Notes: generated by a model not told the origin, from the sequence alone. Positions 1-8,730 are shown, counted from the first letter of the stretch. The stretch is 64,000 bases of DNA from Chloroflexota bacterium (GCA_028875185.1 JAPPFH010000023.1:34866-98865), one strand, 5' to 3'. Made by a program: numbers and translations.

Positions 1-864
1 GTCCAGCAGCCGTTTGACGACCGTCACCTGATCGGGCGCGTTTGGCGCGGATAGGGCGCTGTTCTGCGCATGGAATTGCCAGCTCTGACGGCGCCCCATT
101 TCCGAGTTCGGATCCTGCCAATTGGGCTGCGCGTAGGGCGGCTGCCAGACATCAAATCGCGGCGGCCGCCGAAAGAGCAGGCGCAAGATCAGGCTGAGCA
201 GCCAAAGGCAAAACAGCGCCAGCGCAAGTATGCCGATTGCGCCCAGAATGTCGCCGCCCGAATAGCGGCGGTCATTCACTTGAATCCCGTCCTCAAGGAA
301 ATTGATGCCCAAGTTGACAACGGGAATGCTGAGGTCAAAGACCGCGCCTGTTTCGGAATCGGCTTCCGACATGCTGTCCCTGCCATCGGCATCGCCGGCT
401 GCGGCTCGATCAATGTGGAAGAGCTGCGAGTTGTCGCGGGCGATTGGGCTGTCCGCCAATTCGAATGCGTCGATGCCGGCTTCGATCTTGAACGAGACGA
501 TGCCGTTCGTCGATAATTCCGCCAGCGGCAACTGAATCGAGAAGTCTCGCGCTTGATCGGCCGCGATCGCCGGCAGGGGCTCAACGGATTCGACGCGCCC
601 CGACTGATACTCGCTGATGATGATCTGCGATGGCTCGCTGGCATCGCCGCCTTGATTGCTTACGGTGAATGACACAACCGCGACTTGGCCCTCGGCGGTA
701 TAATTGACGCGAGGCGGCGATATTGAATAATCGCGCGGCGCCGATTGCGCGGCGCCAAATTGCGAGACCAACCAAAGGCAAATGAGCAACAGCAATTGCC
801 TCAAGGCGCCAACGTCAATTGCCGCGAATAGTCGGGTGCTGCGGTGGCTTAGCGCATTATCCAT
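1..864 (-). CDS. Secreted/membrane-anchored protein with CARDB-like domain, truncated by window edge
   Basis: The reading frame is open without a stop from an ATG at 864 to the left edge, so the C-terminus is missing (288 codons visible). Residues about 18-38 form a signal-like hydrophobic segment. Residues about 45-200 look like a beta-rich Ig-fold domain: a stretch such as VSFTVSNQGGDASEP resembles CARDB/NEW3-type domains. A second hydrophobic segment at about 206-229 is followed by an arginine-rich cytoplasmic start and a proline-rich tail. A TATAGT-like -10 and an AAGG lie just upstream of the start. It is probably an extracytoplasmic domain tethered to the membrane; its specific function is unknown. 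Confidence 0.6.
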   Translation of the reverse strand, partial: MDNALSHRSTRLFAAIDVGALRQLLLLICLWLVSQFGAAQSAPRDYSISPPRVNYTAEGQVAVVSFTVSNQGGDASEPSQIIISEYQSGRVESVEPLPAIAADQARDFSIQLPLAELSTNGIVSFKIEAGIDAFELADSPIARDNSQLFHIDRAAAGDADGRDSMSEADSETGAVFDLSIPVVNLGINFLEDGIQVNDRRYSGGDILGAIGILALALFCLWLLSLILRLLFRRPPRFDVWQPPYAQPNWQDPNSEMGRRQSWQFHAQNSALSAPNAPDQVTVVKRLLD

Positions 865-997
865 TATGACCTTACTATAATGCTGAAATCGCGGATTTCC
901 AAGTCGGCTGGCGGCCCGCAAGAACCTCAATGATTACAATCGATACAGTTGATGATAACCGGCTTTCGCGCGCGATCGCTGGGAGGGAAGGACATCA

Positions 998-1657
998 ATG
1001 ACAAAGCCCGACGAAATTCAGATAGACGCGCTGATTCACGATTTGTCGGGCGCGAAATTGGCGGGCGACGCCTTCAACCAATATGCGCCGGGCAACCCTA
1101 ACAACGCCATCCGCCGGTCGAATCTACGGCTCTATCTTCGCGCGCTAGCGTCGAGGCGCGCGGAATCCTTGCTGCTGATGGAAGCCCCAGGATATCGCGG
1201 CTGCCGCCTGACCGGTGTTCCGGTGACCAGCCGCAAAGTCTTGCTGGAGCGCCTGCCCGCGCTCGGCATGTTCGGGCGCGAAGCGGGCTACCGCGATGTC
1301 GCCGATGCCGGCTTCGAGCGCGTTCATGGCGAACAATCGGCGACGATCGTCTGGAATGCGCTATCGGACCTGTGCGCGCTGCCCGTCATTTGGAATGCCT
1401 TCCCCTTTCATCCTCATCGGGCGGGGAAGCCACTCAGCAACCGCAAGCCACGGTTGGGAGAACTCGTCCTGGGCGCTGAATTTCTTCGCCGGATGCTGGC
1501 GATGTGGGGCTTTGAGCAAGTGATCGCTGTGGGAAATGTCGCCTATGAGACAATGCAATATTTGAATTTGGACTGTCAGAAAGTGCGGCATCCAGCGCAC
1601 GGCGGCAAACAGGATTTCATCGCCGGTCTATCGGCTTCTCTTTCAGTCGGCGCTTGA
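998..1657 (+). CDS. Uracil-DNA glycosylase family protein
   Basis: A 219-residue protein of the uracil-DNA glycosylase superfamily fold. Visible motifs are LLMEAPGYRGCRLTG near residues 60-75 (the EAPG block seen in several UDG families), WNAFPFHPH near 130, and VRHPAHGG near the C-terminus in the place of the second active-site block. The likely role is removal of uracil or a related damaged base from DNA, but substrate specificity cannot be read from the sequence. The start is well supported by GGGAGGGAAGG a few bases upstream. Its 3' end overlaps the convergent EthD-like gene by 15 bases. Confidence 0.75.
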   Translation: MTKPDEIQIDALIHDLSGAKLAGDAFNQYAPGNPNNAIRRSNLRLYLRALASRRAESLLLMEAPGYRGCRLTGVPVTSRKVLLERLPALGMFGREAGYRDVADAGFERVHGEQSATIVWNALSDLCALPVIWNAFPFHPHRAGKPLSNRKPRLGELVLGAEFLRRMLAMWGFEQVIAVGNVAYETMQYLNLDCQKVRHPAHGGKQDFIAGLSASLSVGA

Positions 1658-2080
1658 CCGGGCGACCGGGTCGGAAACTGTTTTAGCGGCTTCGGCCGAG
1701 TCACCATCTGCTGCGTCAGCGTTATCTTCGGGCGTAACTGTATCTTCTTCGGCCGCCGCTTGCGGTGTGCTGCCGCCGTCTTCTTCGTAGACATCAGCGT
1801 GCAGCAACTGGTAAGAGCCTGTCGCGAGACGTTGAAGCTCTTTGCCGGCTTCCTGCCCAGCGATAGACAGTAACGCTTCGTTCTGTGTCTCAGTCGACTC
1901 AAAGTAGAGCTCAAGTATGCGGTAGATTTCGGGCGTCCCTTGCGGGCTGCCGGTGACATGCACAACCTGACGCCGCAGAATATTGGGCATGCGTTCGGCC
2001 AGCGCCAGGAAATCCTGATACACATTTTCGAAGCGCTCGGCATCTTCCGGTTGGCTAAAGAGGATCATAAACTTCAACAT
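1643..2080 (-). CDS. EthD-family (dimeric alpha-beta barrel) protein
   Basis: A 145-residue protein whose first ~100 residues resemble EthD domains: an N-terminal MLKFMILF strand, a long helix, then RRQVVHVTGSPQG and a YRILELYFES strand. EthD proteins are small dimeric alpha-beta barrel proteins, often linked to degradation of ethers or other organics, but most are of unknown function. The last ~45 residues are an acidic Ala/Glu/Asp-rich low-complexity tail that is not part of the fold. It is convergent with the UDG-family gene and overlaps its end. Confidence 0.6.
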   Translation of the reverse strand: MLKFMILFSQPEDAERFENVYQDFLALAERMPNILRRQVVHVTGSPQGTPEIYRILELYFESTETQNEALLSIAGQEAGKELQRLATGSYQLLHADVYEEDGGSTPQAAAEEDTVTPEDNADAADGDSAEAAKTVSDPVARSSAD

Positions 2081-2447
2081 CGCGTGGTCATTCTAATCTG
2101 GGATTCATGAGCGAATACGATACGCAACATCATCGCGATATGCAAGGGGATGAACACGCGCGCGCCACCCGCAACTGGGCAGGCGCTGGTTTCGTTTTGT
2201 CCGCCGCTGTGGTAAATTCTCTGCGAGTCCGCTGAAAACGTACAGCCGCGCCAGCCTACGTCAGTGCTCGTAAATCATACAATCCAATCACAGTAGCTGG
2301 CTGTGGGGCTTTTCGCCGAAAAGCCCGCGAACAAGAGATCTGTTTGCGCTTTCTCCGCGCTCTCAGCGTACTCTGTAGTTGCAATTGCCGCATAATGCGC
2401 TTGGATTCACTTACGATATTGGCGCGAAAAGGAAACTGGACATTATC
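2081..2447. other. Intergenic region, no confident gene
   Basis: This gap separates the EthD-like gene from the UxaA-family gene. A 42-codon ORF (2107-2235, forward) starts with ATG but has only a weak upstream GGGA and no recognisable product, so it is not called. A short hairpin-like GGCTTTTCGCCGAAAAGCC occurs near 2308-2326, with no T-tract. The reading frame of the downstream gene is open back to a TTG at 2379, but that 23-codon extension does not look like a SAF domain. Confidence 0.4.
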
Positions 2448-5108
2448 ATGCATCATTTGAATGAAGTTGGACGCCTGCCCATTCCATCCGACAACTGCGC
2501 CATCGCCATCCGCGATCTGGCCGCCGGCAGCGCCGTCGAGCACGACGGCAAGCGCTTCAAGCTGTCTCATCATGTGCTGGAGGGTCATCGCTTCGCCATT
2601 CGCAGAATCGAATCGGGCGAACGGCTGACTTCCTGGGGGCAGCGTTTTGGCATCGCGCTGCGCCCAATTGAGCCCGGCGAATACGTCATCAATGAGGCGG
2701 TCCAGGTTGAATTGGCGCGGCGTGAGCTCGACTTTGCCATACCGAGAGAGCCGAACTTTGACAATATGATCTCTGCCTACGAATTTGATGAAGCGGCATT
2801 CAAGCCGGCTCCAGCAATGACGCGCTATGACGACATTCGCAGCTTCAATGGTTACGCGCGCAGTGGCGGGCGCGGCGTCGGCACGCGCAACATGATCGTC
2901 GTACTGGGCACATCCTCGCTGGTCGCGGGTTTCGTCCGCACCTTGACGCAATTGACTGCGAGCCAGGCTGACGGTTACGACAATGTCGATGGCATCGTGC
3001 CAATTGCCCACACCGAGGGCGGGCATCGTGATCCCAACAACCGCGAGGTGCTGCTGCGGGCGCTGGCCGGCTTCATGGTCCATCCGAATGTGGGCGCGGT
3101 CGCCGCGATTGACTTCGGGGGCGAGGCGATCACCAACGCCGACTTGCGCGATTACATGCTAGATAATGCGTATCCGCTGGATCACGTCACCCATTGTTTT
3201 CAATCGCTGTCGACCAGCTTCGAAGCCAACGTGGGCTGGTTTAAGTCGCTCCTGGCGGAATGGCTGCCGCTGGTGAACCGCGTCGAACGCAGCCCGCAGC
3301 CCTTGAGCGAACTTAAGATCGCCTTGCAATGCGGCGGCTCCGATTCTTTTTCCGGCATCAGCGGCAACCCGCTGGCGGCTTGGGTGGCAAAAGAAGTGAT
3401 TAGCTATGGCGGCTCGGCGAACCTGGCGGAGACGGACGAGCTGATCGGCGCCGAGTCTTACTTGCTGGACAAGGTCGAGCGGGTCGAGAGCGCGCGCAAG
3501 TTTCTCGGCATGGTCGAGCGCTTCAAGGAACGGGTTGGCTGGCATGGCGAAACAGCCGAAGGCAACCCCTCCGGCGGCAACAAATATCGCGGACTTTACA
3601 ACATATATCTGAAATCACTGGGCGCGGCCGCCAAACGCCATCCCGATGTGCCACTGCATGATGTGATTGATTACGGTCAGCGCATGACCAGTGGCGGCTT
3701 CTATTTCATGGATAGCCCGGGCAACGACCTGGAGAGCATCGCCGGGCAGGTGGCCAGCGGCAGCAATATGATCTTCTTCGTCACCGGCAACGGCTCGATC
3801 ACCAATTTCCCTTTCGCGCCGACCATCAAATTCGTGACTACAACGGCGCGTTTTGAACTGCTGCGGCAGGACATGGATGTGAATGCTGGCGAATACCTCG
3901 ATGGCAGTCCGCTAGATGAGTTGGGCGCGCGCGCCTTTGACCTGACATTGGCTGTGGCTAATGGGCAGCCCTCAGCCGGCGAGAAAGCCGGGCATCATCA
4001 GGTGCAGATCTGGCGCGATTGGCAGCAGACGCGACCGGCGAATGTCACTTTGCTGGCGCAGCGAAGCTATACTGGCGAGCCGATCGCGATACCCGATGTT
4101 GTCGATCTGCCCCCGGTGCGGATTCCCGCCTATGACGTCGATGGCGAATGGACGACCGAGCGGATCGGCTTGATCATGCCGACCAGCTTGTGCTCGGGCC
4201 AGATCGCCAAAATGACAACCGACTCACTCAATGCGGAGGAAAGGGGGCGGGAGGCGGGGCTTTCGCGTTTCGCCACCCTGGTGCATACCGAAGGCTGTGG
4301 CGGCAATGTCGTGCCTGAGTACAAAGACATGCAGATCGGCTACTTGCAGCACCCGAAGCTGCGCCACGCGCTGCTGCTTGAACATGGCTGCGAAATCACG
4401 CATAACAGCTATTTTCGCGCGATGATGGCGGAGCGAGGTCTGGATCCTGACCATTTCGGCTGGGCGAGCATTCAACTGGACGGCGGCATTGATGCCGTCA
4501 TGCGCAAAATAGTCGGCTGGTTTAGTGAGCGGCTGCGCGACGACGCGCCGCCACCGCTGACTACCGCCGGTTTGGACGCGCTACGCCTTGGTCTGCTGAC
4601 TCAAGTAAAGCCACCCGCCTATGTCGCGCGCGGCTTGGCTCTGCTGTGCCAGGTCATCGTCGCCGGCGGCGGCACCGTGGTTGCCTCGGATAAGGACGCC
4701 CTATTTGAAAGTCCCTTCGCGGCACAGTTGGACCTGGCCCGCGCGCCCGCCGCTTCCCTGGGTTATGGGCAGCGGGCGAAGCGAGCCGGCTTCCACATCA
4801 TGGCGAACCCGCGGGCGCACTGGGGCGAGACGCTCGCCGGGCTGGGCGCGAGCGGCGTTGAAGTCATGCTGGGTTACGTCGATGGTCATTTGCTGGCGGG
4901 GCATCCCTTGGCGCCGGTGCTGCAAGTCAGCGGCGGCGCGGCATCGCCAGAGGACCTGGACTGCGTGCTGGCGGCGGACGATGATATCTCCGGGCGCCTG
5001 CTTGGTCTGTTGGTGGCGACCCTCTCGGGCGAGCATACCCCCAAACATCAAGCGGTCGGCAACAACGATTTCCAGGTGACCCGCGGTGTGCTCGGCGTTT
5101 CATTTTAG
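2448..5108 (+). CDS. UxaA/altronate-dehydratase family protein with internal duplication
   Basis: The N-terminal ~95 residues form a SAF-like domain. The following ~500 residues match UxaA/GarD: GVGTRNMIVVLGTSS, then LQCGGSDSFSGISGNP, then MDSPGNDLESIAGQVASGSN and DMDVNAGEYLDG. Family members catalyse dehydration of sugar acids such as altronate or galactarate. Family proteins are usually about 500-550 residues; this one is 886. The extra C-terminal ~300 residues repeat the early part of the fold (IGLIMPTSLCSGQ, then HTEGCGG, then HPKLRHALLLEHGCE). The first copy has HTEGGH where the second has HTEGCGG. ATG at 2448 is preferred over an upstream in-frame TTG at 2379. The sugar-acid substrate is unknown. 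Confidence 0.8.
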   Translation: MHHLNEVGRLPIPSDNCAIAIRDLAAGSAVEHDGKRFKLSHHVLEGHRFAIRRIESGERLTSWGQRFGIALRPIEPGEYVINEAVQVELARRELDFAIPREPNFDNMISAYEFDEAAFKPAPAMTRYDDIRSFNGYARSGGRGVGTRNMIVVLGTSSLVAGFVRTLTQLTASQADGYDNVDGIVPIAHTEGGHRDPNNREVLLRALAGFMVHPNVGAVAAIDFGGEAITNADLRDYMLDNAYPLDHVTHCFQSLSTSFEANVGWFKSLLAEWLPLVNRVERSPQPLSELKIALQCGGSDSFSGISGNPLAAWVAKEVISYGGSANLAETDELIGAESYLLDKVERVESARKFLGMVERFKERVGWHGETAEGNPSGGNKYRGLYNIYLKSLGAAAKRHPDVPLHDVIDYGQRMTSGGFYFMDSPGNDLESIAGQVASGSNMIFFVTGNGSITNFPFAPTIKFVTTTARFELLRQDMDVNAGEYLDGSPLDELGARAFDLTLAVANGQPSAGEKAGHHQVQIWRDWQQTRPANVTLLAQRSYTGEPIAIPDVVDLPPVRIPAYDVDGEWTTERIGLIMPTSLCSGQIAKMTTDSLNAEERGREAGLSRFATLVHTEGCGGNVVPEYKDMQIGYLQHPKLRHALLLEHGCEITHNSYFRAMMAERGLDPDHFGWASIQLDGGIDAVMRKIVGWFSERLRDDAPPPLTTAGLDALRLGLLTQVKPPAYVARGLALLCQVIVAGGGTVVASDKDALFESPFAAQLDLARAPAASLGYGQRAKRAGFHIMANPRAHWGETLAGLGASGVEVMLGYVDGHLLAGHPLAPVLQVSGGAASPEDLDCVLAADDDISGRLLGLLVATLSGEHTPKHQAVGNNDFQVTRGVLGVSF

Positions 5109-5134
5109 GTCGCCGCAAGCGTATCGCTGTCGGT

Positions 5135-5686
5135 TTAGCCGCGCCGGAGGGCGAGATCGCGCCAGAATACCGCGATTCGCTCAATAAGGATCGCGTCAGT
5201 GATGGTGGTCGCATCGAATTCGACAACATTTTCGACATCGCGTATGCGCCATTCGCGCTGCAATTCGCCGATGGCGCGCGATCGTTCGACCGGGTCGTGG
5301 TAGCGCGCGCCCAGCGTTAGGTGGATGCGCCGCAGAATCGAATCCAGCGATGCCACCAGGCAGACGATTACGCCGTTGCGCTGGAATTCCGCCAGATGCC
5401 CGCTATTGAGCAGTGTATTTCCGGAGACGCGAATCAAGGCGCGGCGATGCAAAACGATTTCGTCCATGATCTGCGTTTCGATTGCCCTTAGACGCCGCTC
5501 GCCGAAAATCTGGCGCATATTCTCGACGGTATCACCCAGGCGATTTTCAATCTCGCGCTCGACATCAATCATCTCCAGCCCTAGACGCAGCGCCAACTGC
5601 TGCGATACCCGCGGTCGGTTCGGTTCGAGATAACCGGTGACGATCAGATTTAGATCGCCATGCAGCGGGAAATCACGCGTTGCCAT
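5135..5686 (-). CDS. Shikimate-kinase-like protein lacking the P-loop
   Basis: The 183-residue protein follows the shikimate kinase layout: an opening LIVTGY strand, a helix QQLALRLG, then MIDVEREIENRLGDTVENMRQIFGERRLRAIE, which corresponds to the shikimate-binding aspartate strand and the I-F-x-x-x-G-E-x-x-F/L-R segment. The Walker A (GxxGxGKST) expected at residues 18-27 reads GYLEPNRPRV, with no Lys-Ser/Thr. Kinase activity by the normal mechanism is therefore unlikely, and a regulatory or repurposed role is inferred. ATG at 5686 is preferred to an upstream TTG because it overlaps the end of the preceding HAD gene by only 14 bases. Probably co-transcribed with that gene. Confidence 0.6.
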   Translation of the reverse strand: MATRDFPLHGDLNLIVTGYLEPNRPRVSQQLALRLGLEMIDVEREIENRLGDTVENMRQIFGERRLRAIETQIMDEIVLHRRALIRVSGNTLLNSGHLAEFQRNGVIVCLVASLDSILRRIHLTLGARYHDPVERSRAIGELQREWRIRDVENVVEFDATTITDAILIERIAVFWRDLALRRG

Positions 5687-6449
5687 TGCTCCAGCCTGGA
5701 TACCATTCGTCCAGAATCGCGGGCAGTCGTTCAAGTGTACGGGCGCGCGGCTGATGATTGGCGTAGGCGCTATTCGCCGCCGCGCGCTCGGTGACTCTCA
5801 GAACAGCCTTCATGCCGACAGACAGCGCGCCGGCAATATCAGCCTCCGGGTTATCGCCGATGAAGACGGTTTCTTGCGGCGCCGCGCCAATACGACTCAG
5901 CGCGCGTCTGAATATGCGCTTGTCGGGCTTGAGGTAGCCAGCGTCCGCCGCCGATAGCCGGCAAGCGGGGAAATATTCGATTAGACCGTGCGCTTCCAGC
6001 TCGGCGTCGCGCATCGCCATCGGCTGCGACGCGTTGGTGACGATGCCCAGTTTTACGCCGGCCTCGCGCAGGACTTTTAATGTGGGCGGCACATCGGGGA
6101 AGACCACCACGCCCGGCACAACGTTCCAATCATAAGCGCGCAAGACTTCAGCGATATCCAGCCGGTCGATCTCAACGCCCAGCGCATCCAGCGTTTCCAT
6201 TAGAATGTTCGGCATGTGCGGGGCACAGAGCGTCACGCGCGCTTCCGCCCAAGCCATGCGCGTCCGCTGCCAGTAGGCGTCCAACAGCGACTCTGGCTCC
6301 AGCCAATTTGCGCCCGTCTTGCCGCGCGCGTAATCTAACACACGGGACAGGCGCGCCGCCTCGATTTCGCGCCAGGAGAGCTGAACGCCGCTCCAATCGA
6401 CCAGGGTATCGTCAAAGTCGAAAAGAACGCCCTTCAGTTGAACGCTCAC
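5673..6449 (-). CDS. HAD-superfamily hydrolase
   Basis: A 258-residue HAD-like phosphatase. Motif I is DFDDTLVDW (nucleophile Asp at about 11, acid/base Asp two residues on), motif II is IVTNAS, motif III is in the YLKPDKRIF region, and motif IV is FIGDNPEADIAGA. The long helical insertion between motifs I and II is a C1-type cap, as in phosphoglycolate phosphatase and 2-haloacid dehalogenase relatives. A small phosphorylated metabolite is the expected substrate, but it cannot be named. It lies 6 bases after the epimerase-like gene and overlaps the shikimate-kinase-like gene, so the three probably form one operon. Confidence 0.85.
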   Translation of the reverse strand: MSVQLKGVLFDFDDTLVDWSGVQLSWREIEAARLSRVLDYARGKTGANWLEPESLLDAYWQRTRMAWAEARVTLCAPHMPNILMETLDALGVEIDRLDIAEVLRAYDWNVVPGVVVFPDVPPTLKVLREAGVKLGIVTNASQPMAMRDAELEAHGLIEYFPACRLSAADAGYLKPDKRIFRRALSRIGAAPQETVFIGDNPEADIAGALSVGMKAVLRVTERAAANSAYANHQPRARTLERLPAILDEWYPGWSNGNA

Positions 6450-6455
6450 GCGCGT

Positions 6456-7688
6456 CTATCCTCCAGCGCTCTTGGCAGCTCGCTTCGCCTTGCGTTCGAG
6501 CGCGCGCCGGCGCCGTTCTTCGCGCTTGGCTTCGTCTTCATTCCAGGGGGTAGGTCCGTCTGACGGGGGCGGCGCCGACGCCTGTACCGGCGCCGGTTCT
6601 GGCGCGGCCGGCGCCTCAGCAGCCGGGGTCGATTCCTCAGCCGCAACCGGTTCGGGCAAAGCCACATCATAAGCGAAGGACGCAATCGCGGCATGGGCTG
6701 CGTCTTCGTATTCATAAAAGGCTTCGGCCGGGACGGCGTCCTGCATCCGCCAGACCAGCGCGGTCGCTTCCATGCCACTCTCGAGGTCAGCATGTCGCGG
6801 CTGCCAGGCGAAGCGCTCCCTGAGCTGCCCACTGTCGATGATGATTTCGCGCTCGAGCAGCTTGTCACGCAGCGATTTCTCGCGCAACATGGCCAAGAAT
6901 CCAGCGGATTCGCACCCCGGCGCATTCAGACCAAGCGCCTTGCTGAGGGCAATGCAGAAAGCGTTTGGCGTCGCTGCGGCATTGGCGGCGGCGTTGATAA
7001 TTTCGACGCCCTCCGGCGACGATTCCGTTTCCAAGAGTGACACAACTGCCGAAGCCAAATCATCTTCGTGAATCCAGGATGCGGGAAGCGCCCCGGCCGG
7101 CAGCCGCCGCGACCCTTTGATCGATTCGGCGAGCGCGACCGTATCGGCGCTGCCGCCGCCGTAAATGTAAGCGCTGCGAACGATAAAGCCACTCAGTCCG
7201 CTCTCTCTCACGAGGGACTCGGCCAGCAGCATCGGCGCATAATCCCCGTCATGCGCATCCGGGCTGCCTTCTTTTGCCGCGCCCAAGCCCGCCTCATAGA
7301 GATAACCGAAGCTGAGCGAAATGATCCGCTTTACGCCACGCTCTTTTGCCGCCTCGGTCACTGCCGCGCTATATTCGACAAGTTGGTCGCCATGAGCGGC
7401 GTATTCGTCGCTCGTATGGGGCGCGCAGCCGAAATATTGAGGACCGGCATGGACTATAGCGTCGGACTCGGTCAGCTGAAGTACGCTAAGAATCGCGCTG
7501 GAGCGGCTCAAATCGGGAAAGACCGGCAGCGCCCCCGCCATCCTAATCGCCAGGGCGCCCTCGGAATCGCAGGCGGTCGCCGCGACCTTATGCCCGCGTT
7601 TCAACAGCGCGCGCGCCGTCGCCAAGCCAGCGCCTTCCGCGCCGCCTGTGACTAGAATGTTCAATGGATTGGTCGCTTCCGCCATCAT
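6456..7688 (-). CDS. NAD-dependent epimerase/dehydratase-like protein with charged C-terminal tail
   Basis: An extended-SDR Rossmann fold starts at once: NILVTGGAEGAGLATARALL matches the TGxxGxxG nucleotide-binding loop. Further on, RIISLSFGYLYE and RSAYIYGGG match family segments. The usual Tyr-x-x-x-Lys pair is not evident, so catalytic competence is uncertain. After about residue 345 the chain becomes a Pro/Ala/Glu-rich linker and ends in a strongly basic segment (KREERRRRALERKAKRAAK) that is not part of the fold. The start is placed at tandem ATGs (7688/7685) behind GAGAGAG; the frame also opens upstream at a TTG (7721). First gene of a likely three-gene operon. Confidence 0.7.
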   Translation of the reverse strand: MMAEATNPLNILVTGGAEGAGLATARALLKRGHKVAATACDSEGALAIRMAGALPVFPDLSRSSAILSVLQLTESDAIVHAGPQYFGCAPHTSDEYAAHGDQLVEYSAAVTEAAKERGVKRIISLSFGYLYEAGLGAAKEGSPDAHDGDYAPMLLAESLVRESGLSGFIVRSAYIYGGGSADTVALAESIKGSRRLPAGALPASWIHEDDLASAVVSLLETESSPEGVEIINAAANAAATPNAFCIALSKALGLNAPGCESAGFLAMLREKSLRDKLLEREIIIDSGQLRERFAWQPRHADLESGMEATALVWRMQDAVPAEAFYEYEDAAHAAIASFAYDVALPEPVAAEESTPAAEAPAAPEPAPVQASAPPPSDGPTPWNEDEAKREERRRRALERKAKRAAKSAGG

Positions 7689-7912
7689 CTCATCTCTCTC
7701 TGTCTCAGAAATCTGCCGCAATTATGCCACAAGTCGCTATCGTTTGGCATGCGCGTTTGCCAGCGAGACGAAGTATGCCCCCCGCAGTTCAAGCAACGCT
7801 GTGATAACGTTCGGCCTGCGCATATAATCTGCGCATATATAATTGAAAGGATAGGGTACCGTTAGCGGATGGCGCTTGAGGCAAAGCGCCAAACTGGCCA
7901 GGACCGAATCAG

Positions 7913-8383
7913 ATGGCTCGCAAACGAAAATCGTCCAGACCGCGTTTGATAACCCTTCGCGGCATCTTGTTCCTGCACGTCGCCATTTATATCGGGGCGA
8001 TCCTCTATACCTGGTGGTCTTTCGTCGATCTGATGTATCGTACCGGTTATATATTCAACGAGGCTGAAGTGCCGCTCCTGTTTCACGCGCTTTGGACGGC
8101 TGGCCTCGTCGGGCATATCACGCTGACAGCTATGCTTAGCCAATTTAACCGATGGCGGCTGTCGCGCAAACGCCGGCGGGAAACGGGCGCGCTATCGAGT
8201 ATAAAGTCGGATGAGGAGCGCTTCAGCGCGCTGGTGGACGAGCTGACCGAATTGCGCGCATCGCTTGAAAGCAGGCGCGGACGAGCGGCGCCTTATCGAT
8301 TGATCGAATGGGATGAAGAGCCGAACGACGAGATGATTATGCTGGAGCAGTATCGAGCGGAACGCGAGGCGATGAAGCGCTGA
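7913..8383 (+). CDS. Small membrane protein with two transmembrane segments
   Basis: 156 residues, unrecognised. A basic N-terminus (MARKRKSSRPR) leads into hydrophobic segments at about 17-38 and 55-75, then an arginine-rich stretch and a charged, probably coiled-coil C-terminal half (LVDELTELRASLESRR). This suggests a 2TM inner-membrane protein with a cytoplasmic tail. Two near-identical AT-rich repeats, each containing TATAAT (7823-7828 and 7837-7842), lie upstream and may include the -10 element. The stop codon overlaps the next ATG (TGATG), so translation of the two genes is probably coupled. Confidence 0.6.
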   Translation: MARKRKSSRPRLITLRGILFLHVAIYIGAILYTWWSFVDLMYRTGYIFNEAEVPLLFHALWTAGLVGHITLTAMLSQFNRWRLSRKRRRETGALSSIKSDEERFSALVDELTELRASLESRRGRAAPYRLIEWDEEPNDEMIMLEQYRAEREAMKR

Positions 8384-8667
8384 TGCAATCCAATGCGACC
8401 AGTTGGATCTGGGCGGACGCAGCGAGCGGCGGCGTCAAAGGCGCGCGCATTGATATGGCGGCCGGCTTTATCGAGTGGGTAGATCAGCCGGGCTGCGCTT
8501 GCGGCGATGCCGTAGCGAGGCAGACTATTGCTGACTTTCTGGCAAAGGCCCCGTTTGAATCGCCGCCGCCCGATGTATTGAGTGAGATGCGCGATGCTGT
8601 GAATGAGCGCTGTCTATTGACAGGTCCAACCGGCGTCGTTAATATACGCGAATTCAAGGGCCTGTAG
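8383..8667 (+). CDS. Hypothetical protein, 3' end inside tRNA gene
   Basis: 94 residues, no recognised domain. The start ATG shares bases with the stop of the preceding membrane-protein gene, which implies translational coupling. Residues about 36-42 contain GCACGD with two close cysteines, and a third cysteine sits near residue 79. The frame runs without interruption into the downstream tRNA, and its TAG stop (8665-8667) is formed by the universally conserved U8-A9-G10 region of that tRNA. If the protein is real, its last three residues are dictated by the tRNA acceptor stem. Confidence 0.5.
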   Translation: MQSNATSWIWADAASGGVKGARIDMAAGFIEWVDQPGCACGDAVARQTIADFLAKAPFESPPPDVLSEMRDAVNERCLLTGPTGVVNIREFKGL

Positions 8668-8730
8668 CTCAGTTGGGAGAGCGCCACAATGGCATTGTGG
8701 AAGTCAGGGGTTCGAGTCCCCTCAGGTCCA
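8658..8730 (+). tRNA. tRNA-Ala (anticodon GGC)
   Basis: A complete cloverleaf can be drawn. The acceptor stem GGGCCTG pairs with CAGGTCC and has a G3-U70 wobble, the classic alanine identity element. The D arm is GCTC...GAGC, the anticodon stem is CCACA/TGTGG with loop ATGGCAT giving anticodon GGC, and the T arm is AGGGG-TTCGAGT-CCCCT. The discriminator base is A, and CCA is partly encoded only by coincidence (TCCA then CTG). There is no intron and all stems are intact. Confidence 0.95.

Noticed and set aside
2107-2235. 42-codon ORF upstream of the UxaA-family gene
   Set aside because: Weak ribosome-binding site, no recognised product and no coding-like bias.
2379-2447. Upstream TTG start for the UxaA-family gene
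   Set aside because: The 23-residue extension has no SAF-like features; ATG at 2448 fits the domain boundary better.
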